From Sulfuricella denitrificans skB26 (GTDB lineage: Bacteria; Pseudomonadota; Gammaproteobacteria; Burkholderiales; Sulfuricellaceae): a DNA stretch of 64,000 nt. Positions 46,942 through 55,593 of the stretch are shown here, in pieces. The notes beneath the pieces are model-generated. The model did not search any database, had not been told where the DNA came from, and was given only the letters and a program-made list of their open reading frames with translations. A program made the position numbers and the translations under genes. Within the stretch, counting starts at the first letter, position 1, and the number at the start of each line of letters is the position of its first letter. Location of the stretch: positions 868,001 through 932,000 of the forward strand of contig NC_022357.1 in the NCBI RefSeq assembly GCF_000297055.2, written 5' to 3'.

Positions 46942-49631
46942 TTCTCCGGTACCTGCGCAATTTTAAGGCAAAAAAAGGCACGCTCCACGGGCAGGCGATA
47001 TCCAGGCTGGCGTTAGTTCTGGTCATCTCCATGATCGGAATTATGTTGATCGGTCTGAGTAGTTATGCCGCTTTCTACCAGCGCGAGGCATCGCAGAAAC
47101 AGGCGCTTATCGAAGGCTATTATCTTGACAAGTTGCCGCGCCTTGAATCCGAATGGCAAACCGAGGCGGAACAGATCAAGGCGCGCATCGAGTTTTCCCG
47201 CATTCTGGAAAACACTGCCGATTTGCGCTGGGCGAAACTGAATGCGCTTCTAAATGCGCAATGGGAATTCATCGAGTTTTCCAACCTTCTGATACTGGAT
47301 GGACAGGGAAAAGTCTTGTTCCGTTTCGGCACGGAAGCCCATGCTTTGAACAATATTGCCGTGCTCTCATCGGGTTGGCTGTATGCATCGGATCGTGGCG
47401 AGTTCTATCAGGTATTTCAACGTCCACTGTGGCTGGGTCAAGGAGGTCAGGGCAGCTTGCTGCTGCTGAAATCCATTAATAATGCCGTGCTGAAGAAACT
47501 GGAAATCCCGGAAACCCACTTGCACCTGAAATTCGATAGCGCTCTTCTGGCTTCTTCAAGTGCCTTGCCCAAAGGCGCGACTCCTTTTGACAGCAGTGTG
47601 TTCTCTGGAATCAATCCACACTACGTGGAAACGGCTTTGTCCTGGCCGGGTAGCGATAAGCTGCAACTGGTTATCCAGCGTGAAATCCACGCCAGTTTCC
47701 CCTTGCCTGATTTTCTGCTGCGGCCGGTTTTGGCCGTGGTATTCGTTGCCATCCTGCTGTGGCTCGGCCTGGGGCGCTGGTTGCAAAGCACTGTCCTGCG
47801 GGTGGAAAGCGTGAGTGCGGCGGCCAGTCGATTTGCCGATAGTGGCAGGCTGAGGCTGGCTGAGAGCGAACTCGAGCCGGCGCAAAGCCGGAAAGATGAA
47901 ATCGGTGATCTGGCTCTCTCATTGCAAAGTCTGATGCAAATAGTCGATACGCGGGAACATGAGCAAAAAGCCTATCTTGGTACGCTGGCTTTGCTGGAAG
48001 AGGCAGTGCTGGAACTGGATTGCGATGGGCGTATCCAGCGCGCCAGTCCAGGTTGGTCCACCCTGGCTCATTGTGACGATGCGGTGGGGCGTAAGCTGGA
48101 TGAATTCATTCATGTCGAAGATCTCGAGGCTTTGCATACCCAGTGCGATAGTTTGATCAGGGGTATGAAAAGCCACATAGGAATGCGTTTGAGGCTGGGT
48201 GAGATCGACGGGTTGATGCATAACTCATGGCTGGAGTGCCGCTTCGTCAGCTATTGGGATGAGTCGGGCAAGGTAGCCGGCCTGCGCGGGGTGCTGCGCG
48301 ATGTCACCCAGACTTATCTGCAAGAGAAGCAAATCTCCCACATGGCTCTCCATGATGCCCTGACTGGACTGCCGAACCGGGTGCTGCTGGAGGACCGTTT
48401 CAAGGTCGCCCTGCGCCTGGCTTCGCGCACCGTGCACAAGGTGGGTGTGTGTTTTATCGATCTTGATCATTTCAAGAATATTAACGATACCCTGGGTCAC
48501 AAAGTGGGCGACAGGTTGCTACAGGCTTTTTCTGAGGTGCTGAATACCCAGCTTCGGGCAGGCGATACGCTGGCGCGCTGGGGTGGGGACGAGTTTGTGC
48601 TGCTGCTCCCCGACATGCAGTCAGAGGACTCGGTTCGGGAAACAATCAATAAAGTGAGGGAAGTCATGCAATCGCCACTGAATGTGGACGGCGCCGATTT
48701 GTCCGTTACTTTCAGCATGGGTGTGGTGATTTATCCCGATGATGGGGAGGAAGTTGAAACCCTGTTTTCCGAGGCTGACCGCGCGATGTTCTACGCCAAG
48801 TCCCAGGGTCGAAATCAGGTGTGCTTCTTCCGCGACATGACCAGCCAGGGCATCGGCAAGAAGGAGCTCTACATTCAAAATCGTTTGGTCAATGCGGTTA
48901 ATTCCCAGCGCATTCAGGCCTGGTATCAGCCGATTATCGAAGCTTCTACCGGGGCGTGCAGTGGCGTAGAAGTGCTGGCGCGCTGGCACGATGACGAACT
49001 GGGCTGGATCGGCCCTGCCACCTTCATTCCGATAGCAGAGAGTATTGGGCTGATCCGGGAGTTAGGGCAGCAGGTATGGCTTGCCAGCTTGGCTGCAGCC
49101 GAAAGCTGGCAACGTCAGGGCCTGACTTTGAGCATTGCAGTGAACTTGTCGAAGCGGCAGCTTTTTACGCCTTATTTCACGGAGAAATTGCTGGAAGAGG
49201 TGTCCAAACATCAGCTTTCTCCTGGGAGCATCATCCTTGAGGTGACGGAAAGCGTGGCGCTGCTGGATGTGGAGCATGCTGCGGAACGCCTGCAGGAGCT
49301 CCAGGAAGCCGGTTTTCGTATTGCTATCGACGATTTCGGTACCGGTTATTCCTCGCTTTCGCAGCTGCATGAAATGCATGTGGACGAACTCAAGATCGAT
49401 ATTTCCTTCGTGCGCCGTCTTAATGACCCGCGTGGTTTGAGCATGACTCAGGCAATCATCAACCTGGCGCGTGCGTTGAACCTGAAGACCGTTGCAGAAG
49501 GAGTGGAAGACGAAGAAGCCGCAACCCGATTACGCGAACTGGGGGTGGATTACCTGCAGGGCTACCATTTCGCCAAACCCATGCCGCGCGAGGATTTCGA
49601 GCGTTGGCTGGCGCAGCGTAACAAGAGTTAG
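46938..49631 (+). CDS. Membrane GGDEF-EAL protein coupled to the binding protein
   Basis: An 897-residue protein. TM1 is at about 22-46, then a roughly 210-residue periplasmic sensor, TM2 near 257-280, a HAMP linker and a PAS domain (about 345-465). The GGDEF domain has RWGGDEFVLL and an RAGD inhibitory site. The EAL domain has VEVLARW, VNLSKRQ, LEVTESVAL, IDDFGTGYSS, LKIDISFV, AEGVEDEE and LQGYHF, all catalytic positions kept. The start is taken as TTG 46938, overlapping the binding-protein stop; no ATG lies before the first helix. A receptor for the loaded binding protein is a reasonable hypothesis. Confidence 0.88.
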   Translation: MILRYLRNFKAKKGTLHGQAISRLALVLVISMIGIMLIGLSSYAAFYQREASQKQALIEGYYLDKLPRLESEWQTEAEQIKARIEFSRILENTADLRWAKLNALLNAQWEFIEFSNLLILDGQGKVLFRFGTEAHALNNIAVLSSGWLYASDRGEFYQVFQRPLWLGQGGQGSLLLLKSINNAVLKKLEIPETHLHLKFDSALLASSSALPKGATPFDSSVFSGINPHYVETALSWPGSDKLQLVIQREIHASFPLPDFLLRPVLAVVFVAILLWLGLGRWLQSTVLRVESVSAAASRFADSGRLRLAESELEPAQSRKDEIGDLALSLQSLMQIVDTREHEQKAYLGTLALLEEAVLELDCDGRIQRASPGWSTLAHCDDAVGRKLDEFIHVEDLEALHTQCDSLIRGMKSHIGMRLRLGEIDGLMHNSWLECRFVSYWDESGKVAGLRGVLRDVTQTYLQEKQISHMALHDALTGLPNRVLLEDRFKVALRLASRTVHKVGVCFIDLDHFKNINDTLGHKVGDRLLQAFSEVLNTQLRAGDTLARWGGDEFVLLLPDMQSEDSVRETINKVREVMQSPLNVDGADLSVTFSMGVVIYPDDGEEVETLFSEADRAMFYAKSQGRNQVCFFRDMTSQGIGKKELYIQNRLVNAVNSQRIQAWYQPIIEASTGACSGVEVLARWHDDELGWIGPATFIPIAESIGLIRELGQQVWLASLAAAESWQRQGLTLSIAVNLSKRQLFTPYFTEKLLEEVSKHQLSPGSIILEVTESVALLDVEHAAERLQELQEAGFRIAIDDFGTGYSSLSQLHEMHVDELKIDISFVRRLNDPRGLSMTQAIINLARALNLKTVAEGVEDEEAATRLRELGVDYLQGYHFAKPMPREDFERWLAQRNKS

Positions 49632-49665
49632 AGTGCGTGGTTCTGTTTTTCAGGTAAAGAACACT

Positions 49666-49694
49666 AACCGTAAAGGACGCAAAGGTTCGCGAAG
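49666..49694 (+). repeat. AACCGTAAAGGACGC-type repeat, single arm
   Basis: The sequence AACCGTAAAGGACGCAAAGG plus TTCGCGAAG resembles the left arm of the inverted repeat at 56232. Here no clear opposite arm follows. It lies between the convergent GGDEF-EAL and hemH genes. Confidence 0.5.
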
Positions 49695-49755
49695 AGTTTG
49701 TCCGACAAATGCACGGATACGCAGCAACCCTTCGGGTCGGAACTGCTAAGACTTT

Positions 49756-50931
49756 TTAGTCTTGTGCACCCATCGCCAGAGCACGGTTGCGGGAGGCGGC
49801 ACAGACCTCTTTCTCTTCCGTCGCTATCCAGCCTTGCAGGTTTGCGGTGACGATATCGCTCAGGGCGTGAATCCAGTCGTTGCGTTCATTAAGGCAGGGA
49901 ATGTAACGGAACTCCTTGCCTCCGGCGCCGAGAAAGGAGGCTTTGCCTTCGAGCGCAATTTCCTCCAGGGTTTCGAGACAGTCGCCGACGAAGCCTGGGC
50001 AAATGACATCCGCCCGGTTTACACCCTGCTTGCCGAGCTCTTCCAGGGTTGCCGTGGTGTAGGGCTTGAGCCATTCGGCGCGGCCGAAGCGCGACTGGAA
50101 GCTGATTTGATATTGATCCTGTTTCAATTGCAGCGCCTCTGCCAGTAACCGGCCGGTTTTATGGCACTCGCAGTGGTAGGGGTCGCCTTTGTCCAGGGTG
50201 TAGCGCGGTACGCCGTGGAAACTCATGACGAGCTTGTCGGGGTGGCCATTCTGCATCCAATTGTCACGCACGCTTTGCGCCAATGCCGCGATGTAGCCGG
50301 GGTGGTCGTGAAAGCTTCGGACGGTACGGATTTCCGGCATGTTGCGCATCTTGCGCAGGGTGTCGAACACCGCATCCAGAGCTGTAGCCGTGGAGCTGGC
50401 GGCATATTGTGGGTAAAGCGGGAGAATTAGGATGCGCCCGCAGTTCTGCTGTTTGAGTTTTTCCAGCGCCGATGCGACCGAAGGATTGCCGTAGCGCATG
50501 GCGAATTCGATCAAAACAGAGTCTGTCCCTCCGTTTTCTGGAGGGATAGTCGTTTGCCCCCTCTCACCTTCGTGGGAGAGGGTTGGGGAGAGGGGAAGTG
50601 CGGACTGCGCCTTCAGGGTTTCATTGAGGTACCCCTTCAGCAGCTTGGCTTGTCGCTGGGTATGAACCAGCAGCGGCGAGCCTTCCTTGGTCCAGATCTG
50701 AGCGTATTTATCCGCCGATTTCTTCGGACGGGTGTTGAGGATGATGCCGTTCAGAATCAGCCACCACAGCGCGCGAGGAATTTCCACCACGCGCGGGTCG
50801 CCGAGGAATTCCCTGAGATAAGGTTTTACTGCCGCAGCGGTAGGCGCATCAGGCGTGCCGAGATTGATCAGGAGAACGCCGGTTCGGCTGGGTGTGCCAT
50901 GGCGGTAAGCCGGTTCGGTACGGTAAGACAC
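49756..50931 (-). CDS. hemH: Ferrochelatase with an in-frame repeat insertion
   Basis: A 391-residue ferrochelatase inserting iron into protoporphyrin IX. It has [84 protein letters not shown] with the catalytic His, and the later [15 protein letters not shown] with the conserved Glu. Relatives run about 360-370 residues. Residues about 109-138 (including [14 protein letters not shown]) are extra and translate a palindromic repeat. The insertion keeps the frame and falls between two conserved blocks, so activity may be retained. hrcA lies 12 bases upstream on the same strand. Confidence 0.93.
   Translation of the reverse strand: MSYRTEPAYRHGTPSRTGVLLINLGTPDAPTAAAVKPYLREFLGDPRVVEIPRALWWLILNGIILNTRPKKSADKYAQIWTKEGSPLLVHTQRQAKLLKGYLNETLKAQSALPLSPTLSHEGERGQTTIPPENGGTDSVLIEFAMRYGNPSVASALEKLKQQNCGRILILPLYPQYAASSTATALDAVFDTLRKMRNMPEIRTVRSFHDHPGYIAALAQSVRDNWMQNGHPDKLVMSFHGVPRYTLDKGDPYHCECHKTGRLLAEALQLKQDQYQISFQSRFGRAEWLKPYTTATLEELGKQGVNRADVICPGFVGDCLETLEEIALEGKASFLGAGGKEFRYIPCLNERNDWIHALSDIVTANLQGWIATEEKEVCAASRNRALAMGAQD
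50518..50610 (-). repeat. Palindromic repeat inserted in frame in hemH
   Basis: On the plus strand the segment contains two hairpins: TCCCTCCGTTTTCTGGAGGGA and CCCCTCTCACCTTCGTGGGAGAGGG, continuing into GTTGGGGAGAGGGG. The peptide [12 protein letters not shown] it encodes is a well-known translation of a dispersed proteobacterial intergenic palindrome. Boundaries are estimated from where the ferrochelatase family sequence resumes. Confidence 0.75.
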
Positions 50932-50943
50932 GATTACGAGCCC

Positions 50944-51963
50944 TCAGTGGTAGGAAAGCGCGCTGGACAGCAGCTTGGCGGTGACGTCTACGATCGGAAT
51001 GATACGTTCGTAGGCCATCCGGGTTGGGCCGATTACGCCGACGGTGCCGACGACTTGGCCGTTCACCTCATAGGGTGCGGTCACCAGGCTGCATTCGTCT
51101 AGCGGCATGCGGCCGGATTCGCCGCCGATGAATATCTGTACGCCCTGGGCGTGCTGGCTGATGTCCAGAAGCTGCAGCAGGGTGGTTTTCTGATCGAAGG
51201 CATCGAACAACCGGCGCAAGGACGCCATGTTGGAAGACAGGTCCTGCACATGCAGCAGCTTGCGTTCGCCAGAAAGTACGTAACTGTCGGCGCCTTCGTT
51301 CGATGCAGCGCCGCCGGCCTCCATCGCCAGCGTCATGAGCGTGGTCATGTCGTGGTGCAACTGTTTCAGTTCGACCTGCATTCTGCTGCGCACCTCTTCC
51401 AGGGTGCAGCCGGCGTAGTGCTGGTTGATGAAGTTGGCCGCCCGGGTCAGCTCCGAGGCGGAATAGGATTTCTCGCTGACAATAATGCGGTTTTGCACGT
51501 TGTCGTCGGTAGTGACCAGGATCAAAAGTATGCGTTTTTCAGAAAGATTCACGAATTCGATATGGCGGAAGCCGATGCTGCGGCGCTTCGGCGCCATCAC
51601 GATGCCGGCGAACTGGGTCAGGTCGGATAGCAGTTGCGAGGCGGAAGCGATCAGCTTCTGCGGATCGCTGGGGTGAAGCTGGTTTTCCAGTTGATGCACT
51701 TCGACCGCGCCGAGCGGTTGCACGGTGAGCAGGGAGTCGACGAAGAAGCGATAGCCAAGCGGAGTGGGTATGCGGCCGGAAGAAGTGTGCGGGCTGATGA
51801 TATAACCCATTTCTTCCAGATCGGCCATGATGTTACGGATGGTGGCCGGGCTCAGATCCAGGCCGGAGAACTTCGACAGAGTCCGGGAGCCGATGGGCTG
51901 GCCTTCGCTGATATAGCGTTCCACCAAGGTTTTAAGCAGGATTTGCGCGCGTTTGTCGATCAT
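50944..51963 (-). CDS. hrcA: Heat-inducible transcription repressor HrcA
   Basis: A 339-residue regulator. The N-terminal winged helix has [27 protein letters not shown] and [18 protein letters not shown], then [15 protein letters not shown]. The GAF-like and dimerisation parts continue to [18 protein letters not shown]. HrcA represses groESL-type genes at CIRCE elements. I see no CIRCE repeat upstream of hrcA, grpE or dnaK, so its targets are probably elsewhere and sigma-32 controls the Hsp70 genes here. An imperfect GTGCAT...ATGCAC palindrome lies at 51972-51991 just upstream of its start. Confidence 0.95.
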   Translation of the reverse strand: MIDKRAQILLKTLVERYISEGQPIGSRTLSKFSGLDLSPATIRNIMADLEEMGYIISPHTSSGRIPTPLGYRFFVDSLLTVQPLGAVEVHQLENQLHPSDPQKLIASASQLLSDLTQFAGIVMAPKRRSIGFRHIEFVNLSEKRILLILVTTDDNVQNRIIVSEKSYSASELTRAANFINQHYAGCTLEEVRSRMQVELKQLHHDMTTLMTLAMEAGGAASNEGADSYVLSGERKLLHVQDLSSNMASLRRLFDAFDQKTTLLQLLDISQHAQGVQIFIGGESGRMPLDECSLVTAPYEVNGQVVGTVGVIGPTRMAYERIIPIVDVTAKLLSSALSYH

Positions 51964-52041
51964 ATATTTGGATGTGCATTATGTGTTATGCACTTCGAGT
52001 CATAGTACCATCAAAAGTTTTATTATGGTTTAATTCACGGC

Positions 52042-52914
52042 ATGAGTCAGCTCTTCAAAACCATTGCCCTGATAGGCAAATACAATAGCCCTGAGATCGG
52101 TGATTCACTGCTGCGCCTGGCCAAGTTTCTCGTCGAACAGGAACACACCGTTCTGCTGGAACGGCAGACGGCAGAAAGCACCGGCGTCACCGACTACCCC
52201 CTGGCAGATCTGGAGCAGATCGGGGAGCAGGCCGATCTGGCTGTAGTGCTCGGTGGTGACGGTACTATGCTGAATATCGCCCGTTCCCTGTACACTTTCG
52301 GTGTGCCGCTGGTCGGCATCAACCAGGGTCGGCTCGGTTTTTTGACCGACGTTTCAGTCGATACCATGCTGGAAACCATGGCGGAAATCCTCGCCGGCGA
52401 TTACCTCAGTGAAGCGCGCTTTCTGCTAAACGTGACCATCCGCCGCCAAGGGGAGAACGTCTATGAAGCCTGCGCTTTCAACGACGCAGTGGTCAGCAAA
52501 GGCGCAACGGCGCGCCTGATTGAACTGGAAATATTCGTCGACGGCCAGTTCGTTTACAGCCAGCGCTCCGATGGCATGATTATTTCCACCCCGACCGGTT
52601 CCACAGCTTATGCGCTGTCTTCCGGCGGACCGATTCTGCACCCTACTCTGGAAGCGGTGGTGCTCGTGCCGATCTGCCCGCATACCCTGAGCAACCGGCC
52701 GATCGCGGTGAACAGTGAAAGTACCATTGAACTCCTGCTGCTTCATGCCGACGACGCGCGCGTGCATTTCGACGGTCAGCGTCATTTCGATTTGAAGGAA
52801 AACGACTGGGTGATCGTGCGCCGTTCCAAGCAGATGGTGCGCCTGCTCCACCCCTTCGGTCACAGCTACTACGACATGCTGCGCCAGAAGTTGCACTGGG
52901 GGGAGAAGCTATAG
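52042..52914 (+). CDS. nadK: NAD kinase
   Basis: A 290-residue NAD kinase making NADP. The GGDGT motif is in VVLGGDGTMLNIARSL, followed by GINQGRLGFLTD, the NDAVVSKG stretch and SDGMIISTPTGSTAYALSSGGPI. It is divergent from hrcA. In related genomes recN follows directly; here an MNT-HEPN pair is inserted between nadK and recN. Confidence 0.97.
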   Translation: MSQLFKTIALIGKYNSPEIGDSLLRLAKFLVEQEHTVLLERQTAESTGVTDYPLADLEQIGEQADLAVVLGGDGTMLNIARSLYTFGVPLVGINQGRLGFLTDVSVDTMLETMAEILAGDYLSEARFLLNVTIRRQGENVYEACAFNDAVVSKGATARLIELEIFVDGQFVYSQRSDGMIISTPTGSTAYALSSGGPILHPTLEAVVLVPICPHTLSNRPIAVNSESTIELLLLHADDARVHFDGQRHFDLKENDWVIVRRSKQMVRLLHPFGHSYYDMLRQKLHWGEKL

Positions 52915-52930
52915 TGAAGAGCCGGGAATT

Positions 52931-53254
52931 ATGCTGAAACCAGAAGTCATCCAGGAAGCTGTCCGGCGCATCGTCGCTGCGGCTCAAAGCCCGAGCAGGG
53001 TCATTCTGTTTGGCTCATATGCGCGAGGCGAAGCGCGGGAAGATTCAGATCTCGACTTGATGGTCATTGAGGATGAGGTTGCCGACATCGGCGAAGAGAT
53101 GATCCGGTTGCAGGATGCGATTGGTTGGCTGGGTGTGGATGTTGACGTGCTGGTTTACTCTGAGGCGGAGTACGAGAAAAGGAAGAGCTGGTGTTCGACC
53201 CCCGTTTTCTGGGCAATGCGTGAAGGCAAGGTGCTTTATGAACATCCTCTCTGA
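52931..53254 (+). CDS. MNT-type nucleotidyltransferase (antitoxin candidate)
   Basis: A 107-residue minimal nucleotidyltransferase. The active-site signature LFGSYARGEAREDSDLDLMV has the GS and two Asp residues, and a third Asp is in GVDVDVLVYS. In MNT-HEPN pairs the MNT protein modifies the HEPN toxin with AMP units and silences it. It begins 16 bases after nadK and overlaps the HEPN gene by 17 bases, as usual for the pair. Confidence 0.82.
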   Translation: MLKPEVIQEAVRRIVAAAQSPSRVILFGSYARGEAREDSDLDLMVIEDEVADIGEEMIRLQDAIGWLGVDVDVLVYSEAEYEKRKSWCSTPVFWAMREGKVLYEHPL

Positions 53255-53624
53255 GGAAGCGGCGATGCTTTATCGCATTGCCGTGGAGGATTACAAGGCG
53301 TTTCGCAAGCTTATCGATGATCCGGAAATTGATTTGCGCATCGCCGCCTTCTTTGGGCAGCAAACGGTCGAAAAGCTTTTTAAAGCGGTCCTGGCGGGAA
53401 AAATGGCGATATTTCCGCCGACCCATAATCTTGTGAAATTGGCCGAACTCTTGCAGGAAGCTGGTGCGCCGTCTCCAGCACCGGTCGATGTTCTCAAGCG
53501 TCTTAATCCCTATGCCGTCGTCTTTCGTTACGATGACAGGGATATCCCGACTATCTCCCGCGATTCGGCGCGTGATCAGGTCGAGATCCTCCTTGCCTGG
53601 GCAGAACAACAACTTCAACAATAG
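53238..53624 (+). CDS. HEPN-domain protein (toxin candidate)
   Basis: A 128-residue helical HEPN protein: EEAAMLYRIAVEDYKAFRKLID, AAFFGQQTVEKLFKAVLAG, PPTHNLVKLAELL and NPYAVVFRYDDRD match the PF05168 layout. The canonical RNase motif R-x4-6-H is not visible, so ribonuclease activity is uncertain. ATG 53238 overlaps the MNT gene; a longer upstream frame is only an extension over MNT coding sequence. recN follows 10 bases later, so the pair probably relies on the nadK-recN transcript. Confidence 0.8.
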   Translation: MNILSEEAAMLYRIAVEDYKAFRKLIDDPEIDLRIAAFFGQQTVEKLFKAVLAGKMAIFPPTHNLVKLAELLQEAGAPSPAPVDVLKRLNPYAVVFRYDDRDIPTISRDSARDQVEILLAWAEQQLQQ

Positions 53625-53634
53625 TTTGGCTGAC

Positions 53635-55287
53635 ATGCTTCTGACCCTCAACATCCGCGATTTCGTCATCGTAGACCGCCTAGAGCTGGAATTTCAGCCC
53701 GGCTTCACCGTGCTTACCGGCGAAACCGGAGCAGGTAAATCGATACTGATCGACGCGCTGTCGTTGGCATTGGGCGAACGTGCCGATGCCGGGGTGGTGC
53801 GCGCCGGTGCGGATCGTGCCGAGATCGTGGCCGAATTCGATATTCGTGCCCTTCCTCATCTTCAATCCTGGCTGGACGAGCATGAGCTCGGCGGTGATCC
53901 CGGTATATGCCTGATGCGTCGCGTGGTGGATGCCGGTGGACGCTCGCGCTCCTTCATCAACGGCCGTTCCGCTACGTTGCAGCAATTGCGCGAGACTGGC
54001 GAATTCCTGGTCGACATTCACGGTCAGCACGCCCATCAATCCCTGCTCAAGGCGGCTGCCCAGCGTGAGTTGCTCGACGCCTACGCCGGTCTGGGGCCTC
54101 AGGCCAAGGAAATTGCAGCAGCCTGGAAGGAATGGCAGATGCTGAAGAAGGCGCGGCTGGAGCGGGAAAAAAATGCTGCCGCCTATGCCGAAGAGCTGGA
54201 GCGCCTGGAATGGCAGGTGAAAGAGTTGGCGACGCTGAATTTTTCCAGTCCGGAATGGGAAGAATTGCAAGCCGAACATGGCCGGCTGACTCACGCCGCC
54301 AGCCTGATGGAAGGTGCGCAGTATGGGCTGGAAGTGTTGTCGGAGAATGACGTAGCTTGCCTGGCTCAGGTCAATGGCGTGATTGCGCGCCTCAACAACC
54401 TGATCGAGTACGATGCCGGGCTGAAGGAGGTGCTGGAACTGCTGGAACCGGCCGAAGTGCAGCTGCGCGAAGCCGCCTACAGCCTGCGTCATTATCAGCA
54501 GCGCCTGGATCTCGACCCGGAGCGGCTCGCCCAGTGTGAGCAACGGCTGGGGGATGTTCATGATGCCGCGCGCAAATACCGTGTCGGCCCGGATCAGCTG
54601 CCTGAGCTGCTGGCCGAGAAGAGCAGTCGCCTGGATGCGCTGCGCGGCTTCGACAACGGTGGTGACGAGGCTCAGCGCGAACAGACGGCTCAGGAGCAAT
54701 ATCTCGATCTGGCCGGCAAGCTGAGCGCGGTCAGGAAAAAGGCGGCTCAGGAACTGGGCGGGAAGGTTAGCGCCGCGATGCAGTCTCTCGCCATGACGGG
54801 CGGATATTTCGAGATTGCGCTGACCGAATTTGAAGGTAATGCGCACGGCCTCGAAGAAATCGAGTTCCAGGTCAGCGCCCACAGCAGCCTGCCGCCCAAG
54901 CCATTGGCCAAGGTGGCTTCCGGCGGCGAGCTGTCGCGCATCAGCCTGGCCATCCAGGTTATTACCAGCAAGGTATCGCTGGTGCCTACCCTGATCTTCG
55001 ATGAGGTGGATGTCGGTATCGGCGGCGGCGTGGCGGAAATCGTCGGTCAGTTACTCAAACAGCTTGGCGCCGAGCGCCAGGTGCTGTGCGTCACTCACCT
55101 GCCCCAAGTGGCGGCGCAGGGCAACCATCACTGGCAGGTCAGCAAGAATACTTGCGACGGCAGCGTGGTGAGCAGTATCCAGGAACTGGAGCAGGAAGCG
55201 CGCATCGATGAGGTTGCGCGCATGCTGGGTGGGGTGGACATTACCGACACCACCCGCAAACACGCAGCAGAGATGCTAGGAGTTTAA
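53635..55287 (+). CDS. recN: DNA repair protein RecN
   Basis: A 550-residue SMC-like ATPase. The N-terminal MLLTLNIRDFVIVDRLELEF and Walker A GETGAGKSILIDAL are followed by a central coiled coil. The C-terminal ABC signature is VASGGELSRISLAIQ and the Walker B is LIFDEVDVGIGG. It acts early in double-strand-break repair. ATG 53635 gives the standard N terminus. It converges on the NorF-like gene with a 5-base gap. Confidence 0.97.
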   Translation: MLLTLNIRDFVIVDRLELEFQPGFTVLTGETGAGKSILIDALSLALGERADAGVVRAGADRAEIVAEFDIRALPHLQSWLDEHELGGDPGICLMRRVVDAGGRSRSFINGRSATLQQLRETGEFLVDIHGQHAHQSLLKAAAQRELLDAYAGLGPQAKEIAAAWKEWQMLKKARLEREKNAAAYAEELERLEWQVKELATLNFSSPEWEELQAEHGRLTHAASLMEGAQYGLEVLSENDVACLAQVNGVIARLNNLIEYDAGLKEVLELLEPAEVQLREAAYSLRHYQQRLDLDPERLAQCEQRLGDVHDAARKYRVGPDQLPELLAEKSSRLDALRGFDNGGDEAQREQTAQEQYLDLAGKLSAVRKKAAQELGGKVSAAMQSLAMTGGYFEIALTEFEGNAHGLEEIEFQVSAHSSLPPKPLAKVASGGELSRISLAIQVITSKVSLVPTLIFDEVDVGIGGGVAEIVGQLLKQLGAERQVLCVTHLPQVAAQGNHHWQVSKNTCDGSVVSSIQELEQEARIDEVARMLGGVDITDTTRKHAAEMLGV

Positions 55288-55292
55288 AGGTT

Positions 55293-55577
55293 TTATAGTG
55301 TCGTTAGCCTGGCAAGCCAGTCGCCGAACAGGGTGGTGAGTACGATTACCAGCGGCAGCACGTAGAAATAGGCGCGCATCAGGTTGCGTATCATGCGGTT
55401 CGCTGTTTTCAATTCCATGAAATGATCGACTATTATTCGTCCTTTGATCGCCACGGTCAGGGCAATGATCAGCGTGATGGCGAGTCCCGGTTTAGTGGTT
55501 TCTCCAAGGTAAGATCCAGCCAGCGTTAATGCCACCAGCAGGAGCCAGAGCAGATCTATGAGTCGCTTGTGCGTCAT
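55293..55577 (-). CDS. norF: Cytochrome c oxidase subunit IV / NorF-like protein
   Basis: A 94-residue membrane protein with three hydrophobic segments: LLWLLLVALTLAGSYLG, LAITLIIALTVAIKG and FYVLPLVIVLTTLFG. It carries the family motif KGRIIVDHFMELK. The COX4_pro family includes NorF, an accessory protein for nitric oxide reductase, and subunit IV of quinol oxidases. The adjacent NorE-like gene makes NorF the better label. No norCB genes are in the window. Confidence 0.7.
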   Translation of the reverse strand: MTHKRLIDLLWLLLVALTLAGSYLGETTKPGLAITLIIALTVAIKGRIIVDHFMELKTANRMIRNLMRAYFYVLPLVIVLTTLFGDWLARLTTL

Positions 55578-55593
55578 CGCTAGCCCTCCACGT

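Noticed and set aside
51964-52041. CIRCE operator upstream of hrcA
   Set aside because: The TTAGCACTC-N9-GAGTGCTAA pattern is not present; only an unrelated GTGCAT...ATGCAC palindrome is seen. grpE and dnaK upstream regions also lack it.
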